Assembly: GCA_030867875.1 (NCBI GenBank)
Contig: JAOWCC010001589.1
Location: 146,417,745 to 146,481,744 of the forward strand
Reading direction: 5' to 3'
Source of the DNA: Actinernus sp. WN-2022
Taxonomy: Eukaryota > Cnidaria > Anthozoa > Actiniaria > Actinernidae
DNA: 64,000 bases
A program made the translations under genes and the position numbers. The notes beneath the pieces were generated by a model, which worked only from the letters and a program-made list of their open reading frames with translations, did no database searches and had not been told where the DNA came from. Of this stretch, positions 1 to 8,209 are shown piece by piece; the stretch's first letter is position 1; each line of letters starts with the position of its first letter.

Positions 1-2040
1 AAATGTGGATTGCATCGATTGGGAGCAGATAATTTGTTCGACTTACCCATTTCTGTTTTCAGCAATTTCAGAACAGAATTTTAAATTTATTTTTATGATA
101 ATATCAAACTTTGGTATTTTTTCTGGAAACTATAAAATATTGTGGAAGGTCTCTCTGATTGGTGGTCAGCTCTTTGATTGGTGGGGCGACCCAGGGTGTT
201 GTGTCGAGCAGCAGGAATAGGGTGCTTGGAGGGAAAGGGAAGATGGGAAAAGACACCTTGGGCATCTGCTCTGTAAAAAGCTGGTAGTAATGGTTCCCAA
301 ACTAGCTCACTGATTGGCCCAGGTGCCCAGGGCGTCTTTTCCCCTCTTCTCTTTCCCCTTTTTCTCCCCCACAAAATGCATCCGCTGCTTGCTGTGATGC
401 CCTGGGTCCCCCCGCCAATGACATTTTTCAGCCAATAACCTTAATCGATCCAGGAATTTTAGAATGACGTAGCTGTTACCAAAAATGTACTGAGAAACCC
501 CCCCCCCCCCCCCCCCCCCCCCCCACACACACAAAAAAAAAATCCTGGCTACGGGCCTGAATCAGAATAAAGTGATTAAAGTATACGGGTATGTGCCTCG
601 CCCAGGGGGTAATCTGCTATTTTTCTGACAGTGGGGTCCGACTGAGGTTCAGTAATTTGCACCCCAAAAAATCCCTGGCTTCAAACATTACACCCCCAAA
701 AATCCCTGGCCTTTTTTGCATACTCAAAACAAGATCCCACAGCCATTTTACATTAATATCCACATTTTTTAACCTGCAACCCGCCAAAAATCCGGACAAT
801 TACGTAAATCCCTAAATAATACGCGGTTTATTCTTCACCCCCAATAAAACCCCTAAACTGAAAATTTCTAACCCCCCAAAAAATAATCCTTCAGACCTCC
901 CCGTCATTCTCGAGTACCACCCTGGGGTGCCGTGGAATAGGGTATGTTTTTTTTAGCCACGATGTCTGGGATAGGCTATAGTTTCTCGCTAGTTTGGTCT
1001 GGAGTAGGGTGCGTATTTGTAGCAGCCTGCAGCAACCAATACCACGATAAACGTGTGGATGAAATATCCAGGTGTTTCGGTTGTGCATATAACATAAATG
1101 TATTACGTTCACGACGTTCCAGGTCTAATTAGGGCATGTAGATTTGGTTTTAGGTCTGGAATAGGTATATATATTTGGGTTTAGGTCTCATTCTGTGGTA
1201 GGGTATGGAAAATTTGAATTTGTATGTCTGGGATAGGGTAGGTTTTCGGAGACCTCGGCGGCACTACCCTACCATAAAATCTGGGGAGTGTATGGCGGAT
1301 TAACTTTCATCCTTTATGTTCTGAATTTGTCGGCTGGTCCCAGATTTTGGTCCTTTTTCAATTTCTTGATCTTGTGGTGGTCACAACTACAAAAGGCGCA
1401 CTGCATAAGCGAAAGCTAGTCGAGGCGGGCAGTGGGTACGCCAGCATTGTTTTTTTTAGCTAGGAAAATTATACAGCTCTTCATTTTTTGTAGGTGTACT
1501 TTTATTTTATTTTGGGGATTTTCAGAGGTGTACGCCTGGGCGTATTGGCGTACAGGGCGCTACGCCCATACATATAAATCTTAAATATATAACGTAGAGA
1601 AAACGCTAGAAGAGAATGCGGAAAAAGCGCTAAGGAAATGTCTCACCTTAACTCCCATTGCTTTTTGGGTAATGCCTCCCGAAAGCCTTCAGTCGTTTTG
1701 GCCAGCAGACGCCTGAAGAAGTCTTCATAATTTCGAGCGTGGCTTCTCTATTGAATGAATATGTGGGACTTTACTAAAGTTTTAGCTGTTCTAGTTGTTT
1801 TTAATGTGTTGGTGTTCTCGTACTCAACCAAAGCACCGTTGTCTGAGAGTAGCCGCAAGTTTATACAACAAGTTTTGTAGAATTTCGCCGGGGTTTCCAG
1901 TGGTAATGCGTGGATTCAAGATGGCGTCATTATAACAACACCTAGTCCTACATCAAATAATCCTGTGGTGCCCAGGTTGTTTGGAAACTGGTGTAGCCGA
2001 CAAGATGGAAGGACAGACATACGGCGTGCGATGAGCCACG
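1..2040. other. Repeat-rich stretch without a recognisable gene
   Basis: No coding region is supported here. Positions 175-438 form an imperfect inverted repeat. The segment from about 190 (motif gacccaggg, then a purine-rich run) reappears reverse-complemented near 320-410, as expected of two copies of one short dispersed repeat or a foldback MITE. A 27-C homopolymer lies at 498-524. From 560 to 1300 the sequence is degenerate and low in complexity, with recurring phrases such as aaaaatccctggc and gggatagggta. From about 1660 onward nothing is recognisable until the decayed transposase. Confidence 0.5.
498..524. repeat. Poly-C homopolymer (27 C)
   Basis: An uninterrupted run of cytosines is followed directly by a short CA run and an A run. 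It is one of four long C runs in the window (also 8172-8194, 23274-23302 and 33294-33308), plus a G run at 47584-47600. Exact lengths are unreliable in most sequencing chemistries. Confidence 0.9.
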
Positions 2041-2074
2041 ACGACTTTACGGACTAACACATAATGCACTCCTT

Positions 2075-2871
2075 GTGAGTAGAGTGTATATGTGTACCCG
2101 AAGACATCAAACTATAGCTCATGATCCAGTCATTCTTTCTCAATTGCAAGGTGGTATGATAAATCCCCCGTTCTTGTTATTTCATAAGACGGGAATTACA
2201 AAGGATCTACAGAGGTTTATCATCTCTCATGCCAATGCTGGCTTGACTGTGAGTGACATTCAAGCACTGTGGCTACAGACACTCTATGACTGGTATGGAT
2301 CAAGAAGAGAAGCATTTCATACTGTTAATTTGCAAATACCGAGCACCACTCCTTTTCCAGAATTTGAACAAAGGTTTGAACACCCAGGGGCAAAAGTTAT
2401 AACATCTTGCATTGTGCGAAACTATTTCAACAAGGAACATCTGTATGTTCAGAGGATGTGTCAACAGACATCATATGAATGGTAAAGCTGCGATCACACT
2501 TTTAAAGTATCAGCAAATATAGGATTCTGGTTTACTAAGAGGTGGGTGAAACTCTAAGCTCTGCAGAGGAACAAAGTTTTCATCTGTTGAAAATGTTCTG
2601 GAATCATTAAAAGAACGATTAGACAAGCAGGGGAAAATCCTACCATTTTCTTCTTGGATAATTGCTGTGCATGGCGTGCAAAACTCAATAAGATATTCTC
2701 TAACATTGCTATCATGCTCGATATTTTTCATGCCATACAAAGAGTGGTAAAGAAGATTCCAAAGAAGAAGGGTTGTAATGGACCATTGAAAGAGCTTCGC
2801 AGAGAAATTATTCTCTCCATAAGAAAAGTAATCCGTGACCAAGTTGACATGGGGAAACAAAGAGCAATGCC
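2075..2871 (+). pseudogene. Decayed DDE-type transposase-like gene, cut by the gap
   Basis: The translation is broken over several frames but keeps blocks typical of a transposase catalytic core. A C-D-H-T-F-K block is encoded near 2490-2510. A DNCCAWR block and a D-x-FHA-x-QR block are encoded at 2654-2750, where the acidic residues would be the metal ligands. The reading frame from 2075 carries the preceding part, which has no motif I can name. Large cnidarian families of this style exist, but I cannot assign this one to a named superfamily. The gene runs into the 100-N gap at 2872 and does not resume after it. It is clearly non-functional, with stops and frame changes between 2485 and 2654. 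Confidence 0.5.
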
Positions 2872-2971
2872 NNNNNNNNNNNNNNNNNNNNNNNNNNNNN
2901 NNNNNNNNNNNNNNNNNNNNNNNNNNNNNNNNNNNNNNNNNNNNNNNNNNNNNNNNNNNNNNNNNNNNNNN
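2872..2971. other. Assembly gap of 100 N
   Basis: Exactly 100 undetermined bases is the usual placeholder for a scaffold gap of unknown size. The left end of Polinton copy 1 must lie in or beyond it, because the sequence changes from transposase remnant on the left to Polinton genes on the right. Confidence 0.95.
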
Positions 2972-3145
2972 ACTGGACTTGCGGCAGGTATCGGTTGGGT
3001 CGGAAAAAAAGCAATCAAAGAGCCTTTGACTAACGATCCTTCATCTAGTATTTTGAACTTCGTGAAGTGGATAGCGGTTCTATCTGGTGGCCTTGCAGCT
3101 AAGAAATACCTAAAGGACAAAGGGTATTGGAAGCCTGTTGAGTAA
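2972..3145 (+). CDS. Polinton membrane protein, C-terminal part
   Basis: An open frame enters from the gap and ends with TAA-type termination at 3145 (57 residues visible). It has two hydrophobic, glycine- and alanine-rich stretches, one beginning GLAAGIGW and one around WIAVLSGGLAA, separated by a polar linker and followed by a basic tail (KKYLKDKGYW). This suggests a small integral membrane or membrane-active virion protein. It lies 30 bp upstream of the next gene on the same strand. No counterpart is seen in copy 2, where the region between capsid and integrase is deleted. I do not recognise a named family. Confidence 0.45.
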   Translation, partial: TGLAAGIGWVGKKAIKEPLTNDPSSSILNFVKWIAVLSGGLAAKKYLKDKGYWKPVE

Positions 3146-3175
3146 CAGGGGCGACTCTACCTCGCCTTCGAAGCT

Positions 3176-3597
3176 ATGGCATCAATAATATTTATGGAAT
3201 TTGTCTTCGCCATAACTAGTGCTGCCGCTAGTATTGCCGCACACGAAATAGAAAAAGCAACTAGCGGGCCTAATGCGGCTGCCGCAGAGATGGTAAGACA
3301 TGATAAGGCCCAGGAGAAGGCAAATGCCGCTATGACAACCTATGAGAAAAATCGAGAAAAACGACTAGAAGCACAAGCCACCTGGAACCACTGGAAAGAA
3401 AATAACGAACACGTTGGACTTAAAGATAGAATCGATGCAATGCGAAAACTCCATATATATCACATATTGCAAATGAAACTGGAAAAGCCTAACTCTCAGA
3501 TTATTATCGACCATCTAATTCGAGGAAAACTGCCGAATTGGTGGCCTTAGGTGGTAGTGTATTCGCGACTGGATACGTTGCCACTCGATTCTTATAA
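3176..3597 (+). pseudogene. Polinton alpha-helical protein with a C-terminal hydrophobic tail, frameshifted
   Basis: ATG at 3176 opens a frame of 124 residues. It has a short hydrophobic N-terminus (MASIIFMEFVFAITSAAA) followed by a charged, helix-forming, coiled-coil-like middle (KAQEKANAAMTTYEKNREK). The frame ends at 3550. The alternative frame over 3516-3597 encodes a hydrophobic tail (LVALGGSVFATGYVAT) ending in TAA at 3597. A single-base indel near 3515-3525 therefore probably cut off a C-terminal membrane segment. This is inferred from frame continuity, not from an alignment. The gene sits between the preceding membrane protein and integrase. Function is unknown, and a virion structural or membrane role is a guess. 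Confidence 0.4.
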
Positions 3598-3871
3598 GAA
3601 TTGGTTATAGCTATGCTTTAAAAAAACGAGGTTTTTTACGTTTAACGTAATTACTAGATCACTTACTAGATTACTAGAGTATTACTAGAGTATTACTAGA
3701 GTATTATTAGAGTATTACTATAAGATTACTAAACGAATCTACATAAAAAAAAATAAAAATAAAAAAAAGAAGGATAAGAACTTGTCAGCTAGATAAGTCT
3801 TTATCTTTTTTTTTTGTCTTCGTATTGGAGCCTAGTCGTTATGCATAGATATCAAATGCGTTGAGGTTCAG
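3598..3871. repeat. Intergenic AT-rich spacer with a short tandem repeat
   Basis: There is no gene. Between about 3650 and 3730 an 11-12 bp unit built on ttactagagta is repeated about six times with small changes, followed by A-rich and T-rich tracts. It separates the helical protein from integrase and probably contains the integrase promoter, but no clear TATA box is visible. Confidence 0.6.
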
Positions 3872-4936
3872 ATGGATTCTCGTCTTGCGAATATCTTCTA
3901 TGGTCCTGAGGGTTATTGGAAAGGACTAGCAGCTATTAAACATCTTGCCAATTCGGCAAACGTATCTGAAGATGTGACTCGGATGTGGCTAGAAAAACAA
4001 GCTATATGGCAGATCTATTTACCACCCCCCAAATACGTTCCACGACCTAAATTCGATGTATCTACACCAAATGAGGTCCATCAAGCCGATTTGATATTTC
4101 TACCTCACGATCGACCTGGACGTGGAAGAAAGCTATATAAGTATGCGCTGACGATCGTGGATGTAGCATCCAGATACAAAGAAGCCGAACCATTAGCCAC
4201 TAAAGAATCTAAAGAAGTTGCTGCGGCATTCGAACGAATATATAAGCGAAGTCCACTAACATGGCCAAAACTTTTACAAGTCGATCCAGGACGTGAATTT
4301 ATGGGTGCAATATCTTCGCTACTAGATACACATGAAGTTTCTGTACGTCGTGGTCGTGTGGATATTCACCGGGATCAAGCAATCGTCGAACGATTTAATC
4401 GTACTTTAGCTGAGAGATTGTTTGGATACCAATATGCTCAGGAGATGGTACTTACTTCACAGGGAACGGATGATAGATCTGTCGAATGGGTGTCTCGTCT
4501 ACCTGCGGTCGTAAAAGCTTTAAACAACGAAGCTACGCGTTTGACAGGAAAACAACCATCCATAGCAATTACCAAAAACGAAATCGAATCGAACCCAGCA
4601 GAACCCGTGCCGGTTCGGGACGAACGGATACGTCTAGTTGGGCTCAAAGAGGAAAGACTTCCATTCGATGTCAGTGTTCGATATCTATACGCTCCTGGTG
4701 AGCTAGAAGGTGGACGAAAGCGTGCTACCGATCCTATATGGAGTTTGAAAACGTATGGCATTTCGCGTAGTATGGTTTCTTCGGGTCAGCCAGTCCTATA
4801 TTATTTGTACGCCCCACAAGTTTCGAATGTTGCTCCGCAGGTTTCGAAGAAACAGCCAACGCGTGGATTCGTGCGTGAAGAGATACAAGTCGTACCACTT
4901 GATACCGAACTACCTCCGAATGGGATCCTAAGCTAG
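3872..4936 (+). CDS. Polinton integrase (retroviral-type, rve family)
   Basis: This 354-residue intact frame starts at ATG 3872. The catalytic core carries the D,D,E triad of retroviral-like integrases: D73 in HQADLIF, D138 in LQVDPGREF and E173 in DQAIVERFNRT. An N-terminal helical segment (about residues 12-50, GYWKGLAAIK) precedes the core. The C-terminal 130 residues look like a small beta-barrel or SH3-like DNA-binding region (RLPFDVSVRYLYAPGELEGG). It would cut and join the element's ends to host DNA. Relative to copy 2 it has a short duplicated PQVS-type insertion near residues 310-320. It converges on the polymerase gene, with stop codons overlapping by 9 bp, as in copy 2. This is the only complete gene in copy 1. 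Confidence 0.9.
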   Translation: MDSRLANIFYGPEGYWKGLAAIKHLANSANVSEDVTRMWLEKQAIWQIYLPPPKYVPRPKFDVSTPNEVHQADLIFLPHDRPGRGRKLYKYALTIVDVASRYKEAEPLATKESKEVAAAFERIYKRSPLTWPKLLQVDPGREFMGAISSLLDTHEVSVRRGRVDIHRDQAIVERFNRTLAERLFGYQYAQEMVLTSQGTDDRSVEWVSRLPAVVKALNNEATRLTGKQPSIAITKNEIESNPAEPVPVRDERIRLVGLKEERLPFDVSVRYLYAPGELEGGRKRATDPIWSLKTYGISRSMVSSGQPVLYYLYAPQVSNVAPQVSKKQPTRGFVREEIQVVPLDTELPPNGILS

Positions 4937-6744
4937 TTCGTCTTGGGGCAAACAGATATCTTTATGCCCATGGGCTAATGTATCGATTCCATTTTCAGAA
5001 ATCCAACGTTTTGTGTCTAGCGGTGAAAGGGAGATTTTATTAACTCGCAGACCATAGATCTTATGTCCAATGCTTCGCAGCATATTCATTCCATATCTGA
5101 AGGTCTTCCTATCGAAAAGAGACTCCTTATACTGCTCGTGGCGCATGTGCTTCTTCACAACATATTTCCGTACTCCTTTTGCCTTGCGAATCTCCTTAGT
5201 GTCTGCACATACGATCGAATACATCTTAGGTCGAAGTCCAACGTACTCTACGATGGCAACGCCTGCACACTCATCCTTCATCTTTCCAAGAACCTTTTTA
5301 TTGGTAGTGTCATATAGTGGATGGTTTTTTGGGTAATCACTTGTATCGTATAGGTCTGCATTTTTGGCTATGTCGTCGTAGACGTCTTCTGTTTGGATCT
5401 CAAGCAATAGCGAATCTGTGTCTGTGTAGAGCAGTTCGCATTTATTACCATATTGGAGCTTAAGTTGGTTGTAATAGAAATCATACAGCAGGTGTTTGGA
5501 TAGGTCTAGGATGCTCATACCAACGTAAACTGGGCGGTTAAGTACGAGCCTGCTTTTATGCATGTGTAGTGCTACGAGGCCATCATCAAAGATATTTGAT
5601 CTAGCAAACGTTGGGCTTGATATCAGCCGTCGAAGCTTGTCGCCCTCTATCGCACGCACTAGCTTAACATCTACGCGCTTACGCAGATTCTCCATTGCCT
5701 TACCAAATACTGAGTTGTTCATCAGTTTGTAGAGGTCTTTCTCGAAATTGCTCGTAGCCAGTTTACGAAGGTCCGTATTCATACGTATGTATGGCTCCAT
5801 CCAAGGACTTTGGTCGAATCTGAGTGCTCGGTGCACCTTTTTCAATTTCATACCAAGAGAAAGATATAATTGTAGATTTCTATAGTGTAGGACGTAGCGT
5901 TCTTTGTCGAATAGATTGGGCACAAGCTTTTCAACTTCGATTGGAAACGCTCTTTCACCTAGTAGTCCGCATTGGTACTCTGACATCCATTTTTTCTGTA
6001 CTTTCATACGCTCTGGGGCTAGTGGATACGAGTTGTGAGCGTCGTGGAGTTCTAGAGGATACTCAAGGTCTACCTCAAGGATATAACCTTTATCCGCATC
6101 TTTCTCGATATCGAGGATACTCAATGTTCGTAGCTTTTCTACGTCGCACCACTCAAATCCTCCTGTTGGTAGCGCTTGGCTCATAGCCCATCCGTATAGG
6201 TTGTTTGCATCCAGATACTGTATGTACGTAGTGGGCTTGATTGGGTCGTTTTCTGCCGCATATGGATTGTTGGCCTTTGCATGGCGTCGACTGACCATCG
6301 AAATGCCGTCTCGCATCCCTTTCTCGATGAAAAGATGCATATCGTAGTCTGTGAGCAGCTCAAGCTCTACACCAGTCTTCTTTAGCAATGCATCCCACGA
6401 TAGACCAGGGCTCGTATAGTAGTGAGCTGGGTCCAATCCATAATTTTGCATACATGTCGCTCGAAAGCCTTCAAACACATCTGCGAGTAAAAGTACATCA
6501 GTTCTAAGATATAGGTCGTGGTAGTCTCCCATAGTTTGACAATCGAATGCAGCCCAAACCTTCTGTGCGTGAGTATAGTCCTCATCTGAGATTCCTTCAT
6601 CAGAAAGCTTGCTATAAAAAGCATCGCGCGGCGGTAGCTCATCCTGAAACCTCTCCCAACTGTCCATGTATTCGTATGGGTAGACGCCTTTGCGCCCAAG
6701 AAGATGTGCATTGAGGGGTGTATGCGAAACGGTTATCGGAAGGC
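4928..6744 (-). pseudogene. Polinton protein-primed DNA polymerase B, C-terminal part
   Basis: A continuous minus-strand frame holds the polymerase domain of a family-B, protein-primed type enzyme: motif A region (LDANNLYGWAM), motif B region (KLMNNSVFGKAMENL) and motif C (YTDTDSLLL). It lacks the N-terminal half, including the exonuclease and Zn-binding segments present in copy 2. Homology with copy 2 stops abruptly at about 6744 (copy 2 position about 56095), where the sequence joins an unrelated gene end in the opposite orientation. The first in-frame Met is at 6667, inside the homologous part, so it is not the natural start. Without the N-terminus it cannot be a working replicase. The downstream end overlaps integrase by 9 bp. 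Confidence 0.85.
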
Positions 6745-6813
6745 GAGACAGAACAAATTCGCTCCGAAGTGCGAAAGGAAATGCGAGAAAAACTTGGCAG
6801 TCTAGTGGGGTAA
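6745..6813 (+). pseudogene. C-terminal stub of the membrane protein gene found at 48287-48931
   Basis: The plus-strand frame ending in TAA at 6811-6813 encodes a tail nearly the same as the last 20 residues of the protein at 48287-48931 (shared RKEM and KLGSLVG). In copy 2 that gene reads toward the left terminus. Here it reads toward the right terminus, directly behind the broken polymerase. The junction lies near 6744. It marks the breakpoint of an arm inversion. Confidence 0.75.
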
Positions 6814-7004
6814 GAATAAATATCTCCTTTGAAAGAAATCGGCATGGATCTTATTTAAACTTCACTAAAAGCAAAATCGTATAAATTACCGTGTTGTTTT
6901 GGTTTATATGTAAATTTCGAGACAACGCGTGGGTGACGCTAATTAACATACGACAATTGCTTAAAACATAAGTAGGATATTTTTCGCCTACGTCACTGTC
7001 TAGC

Positions 7005-7451
7005 ACACATGGCCTCACGGTTCTGCGCTAGGTATATGATCGAAAAGGTGGAGCCGATCATATACCTGGGGTTCGAATCCTACGGGCCATGTGTGGTAGA
7101 TCGGCTTGTGTGATGGAAAAAGCTCCACCACATCACACAAGTCGTAGCGCGTCTGTCGATGTGGCAGAAGACGAACGAATACAGTACAAACAGTGTCAAT
7201 CCTGGGTCGGGTGCTTGGGTGAAGCTCAAGGGATCTTAAAAGGGACCCACGGGTGCCGGTTGTGCCTCAACCAGATAGGACCAAATACAGTAGACCGAAT
7301 ACAGTAGACCGAATACAGTGGACCGAATACAGTAGACCGAATACAGGAAGCCGGGCCCGGTAATAAGCAAAAACCTCTCTAGGAACGAAAAGGCGAAGTA
7401 AGGAAAAAGGAGAAAGTGGTTCCTAGAGAGGTTCTGGAGACGTCCAGTTTT
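7005..7451 (+). ncRNA. Candidate structured RNA of Polinton copy 1 (tRNA-like head, hairpin tail)
   Basis: The head at 7005-7094 folds like an odd tRNA. A 10-bp closing stem pairs 7005-7014 with 7085-7094. An A-box-like segment follows at about 7015-7030. A 12-bp hairpin pairs 7031-7042 with 7055-7066. A perfect B-box match (GGTTCGAATCC) lies at 7070-7080. Five 14-bp repeats and a ccgggcccgg palindrome come next, then a 15-bp hairpin (7372-7386 with 7419-7433), then a 5-bp hairpin at 7434-7447 followed directly by TTTT (7448-7451), the signal that ends RNA polymerase III transcripts. The same order occurs in copy 2 at 48095-47780 with paired base changes that keep the stems. Polymerase III transcription is inferred. 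A tRNA-derived SINE origin is an alternative. Confidence 0.55.
7280..7348 (+). repeat. 14-bp tandem repeat inside the RNA module
   Basis: Five units of the form accgaatacagtag follow each other at 7280, 7294, 7308, 7322 and 7336, with one or two changes between units. Copy 2 has about three units of a related 14-mer (built on aacaaatacggtag on its RNA strand) at the same place, so the array is an old part of the module. Confidence 0.85.
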
Positions 7452-7613
7452 GCTTTTGGTCTTTTTCTTTGTTTTGATTTTTTCTTCTTAGAACTAAAAT
7501 CATATGGTCTAGTTCGAATTTTTTCTATCTATATCGTGACCAGAAATGGGGAAGAAATGCTTCTTATGGCGAACGGGGTGCCTATTTTACCGGCATCGAA
7601 TAGTGTATAATAA

Positions 7614-7782
7614 ATACAGTCACACTCTATGGTGAGATGCCATAATACATACAGTCACACTCTATGGTGATTTCGTAGACATCGAATAACGTATAATAAT
7701 ATAGTCACACTCTATGGTGAAATGCGTAATTTTCGTAGACATCGAATAATGTATAACAAAATACAGTCGTACTCTATGGTGA
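7614..7782. repeat. Four copies of a 22-bp motif near the Polinton right end
   Basis: The motif atacagtcacactctatggtg occurs at about 7614-7635, 7649-7670, 7699-7720 and 7760-7782. The last three have related spacers that include cgtagacatcgaata. There is no coding potential. It lies between the RNA module and the right terminus. It is not found in copy 2. Confidence 0.75.
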
Positions 7783-7792
7783 ACTGGAAGTG

Positions 7793-8008
7793 CTAAACGA
7801 CCCACATAATGATCTTCGAAGCTGCATACTCTACGATCTTAGTCAAGATTTCTATAGGAAGGTACAATATATTAGTCATAGTATTTATATACTTCAGATA
7901 TTTCGACATAGTGGTTGCGACATTAGAACGGTACGGCATATTAGACATAATATACGGGATGTTTTGATATAGTAACTGTGATACAACCTCATAATATGAT
8001 GATAACAT
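7793..8008 (-). CDS. Small hypothetical protein with an F-box-like start
   Basis: This is a 71-residue frame on the minus strand, pointing inward from the right terminus. The segment YLPIEILTKIVEYAASK resembles the opening helix of F-box domains (LP-x-EIL-xx-I), but the frame stops soon after, too early for a full F-box. A TATA-like motif (TTATATAAG on the minus strand, plus-strand 8085-8096) lies about 80 bp upstream, which fits a small promoter just inside the end. It could equally be a chance frame in AT-rich DNA. It is not related to the retropepsin and Zn-finger genes that occupy the matching place in copy 2. Confidence 0.25.
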   Translation of the reverse strand: MLSSYYEVVSQLLYQNIPYIMSNMPYRSNVATTMSKYLKYINTMTNILYLPIEILTKIVEYAASKIIMWVV

Positions 8009-8171
8009 ATCTCTAATAGTGGTTTATTAATGGTTGTATTAAATGTAGTTAGGGGTGGTTCTTACTTGGGGGAATCGGGAGGGCTTATATAAGGCACACT
8101 TTTTGACGATTTTTCGTGGGAGTAGGGATATACGATGGGAGAAAAAGGGCTTAAATAAGGATGTGGCCCAG

Positions 8172-8209
8172 CCCCCCCCCCCCCCCCCCCCCCCATCATA
8201 TATACTACT
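8172..8209. other. Right terminus of Polinton copy 1 with a poly-C run
   Basis: A run of 23 C (8172-8194) is followed by atcatatatactact, ending at 8209. Reverse-complemented, the end reads AGTAGTATATATGATGG, close to the AGTAGTATGTAATATGG terminus of copy 2. The terminus call rests on this match and on the change in sequence character beyond it. Confidence 0.5.

Larger units (their letters stand above)
2972..8209 (+). mobile_element. Polinton/Maverick copy 1 (rearranged, left end missing)
   Basis: This block encodes an integrase convergent with a family-B DNA polymerase. That pair defines Polintons, and it has the same 9-bp 3' overlap as in copy 2 (46751-58388). Upstream are two small membrane-type genes absent from copy 2. 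Downstream of the truncated polymerase comes a block homologous to the left arm of copy 2 but in the opposite orientation: the last residues of the membrane protein gene, then the tRNA-like RNA module. The right terminus is placed at 8209 because ATACTACT there mirrors the AGTAGTAT terminus of copy 2. A 23-C run and a TATA-like motif lie just inside it. No matching left terminus or target duplication is visible because of the gap. The right end is moderately certain. Confidence 0.75.

Noticed and set aside
7005..7094. A genuine tRNA gene
   Set aside because: The A/B-box and acceptor-like stem are present, but the anticodon-like hairpin has a 12-bp stem and 12-base loop and the T-stem is weak. 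It is called tRNA-like only.
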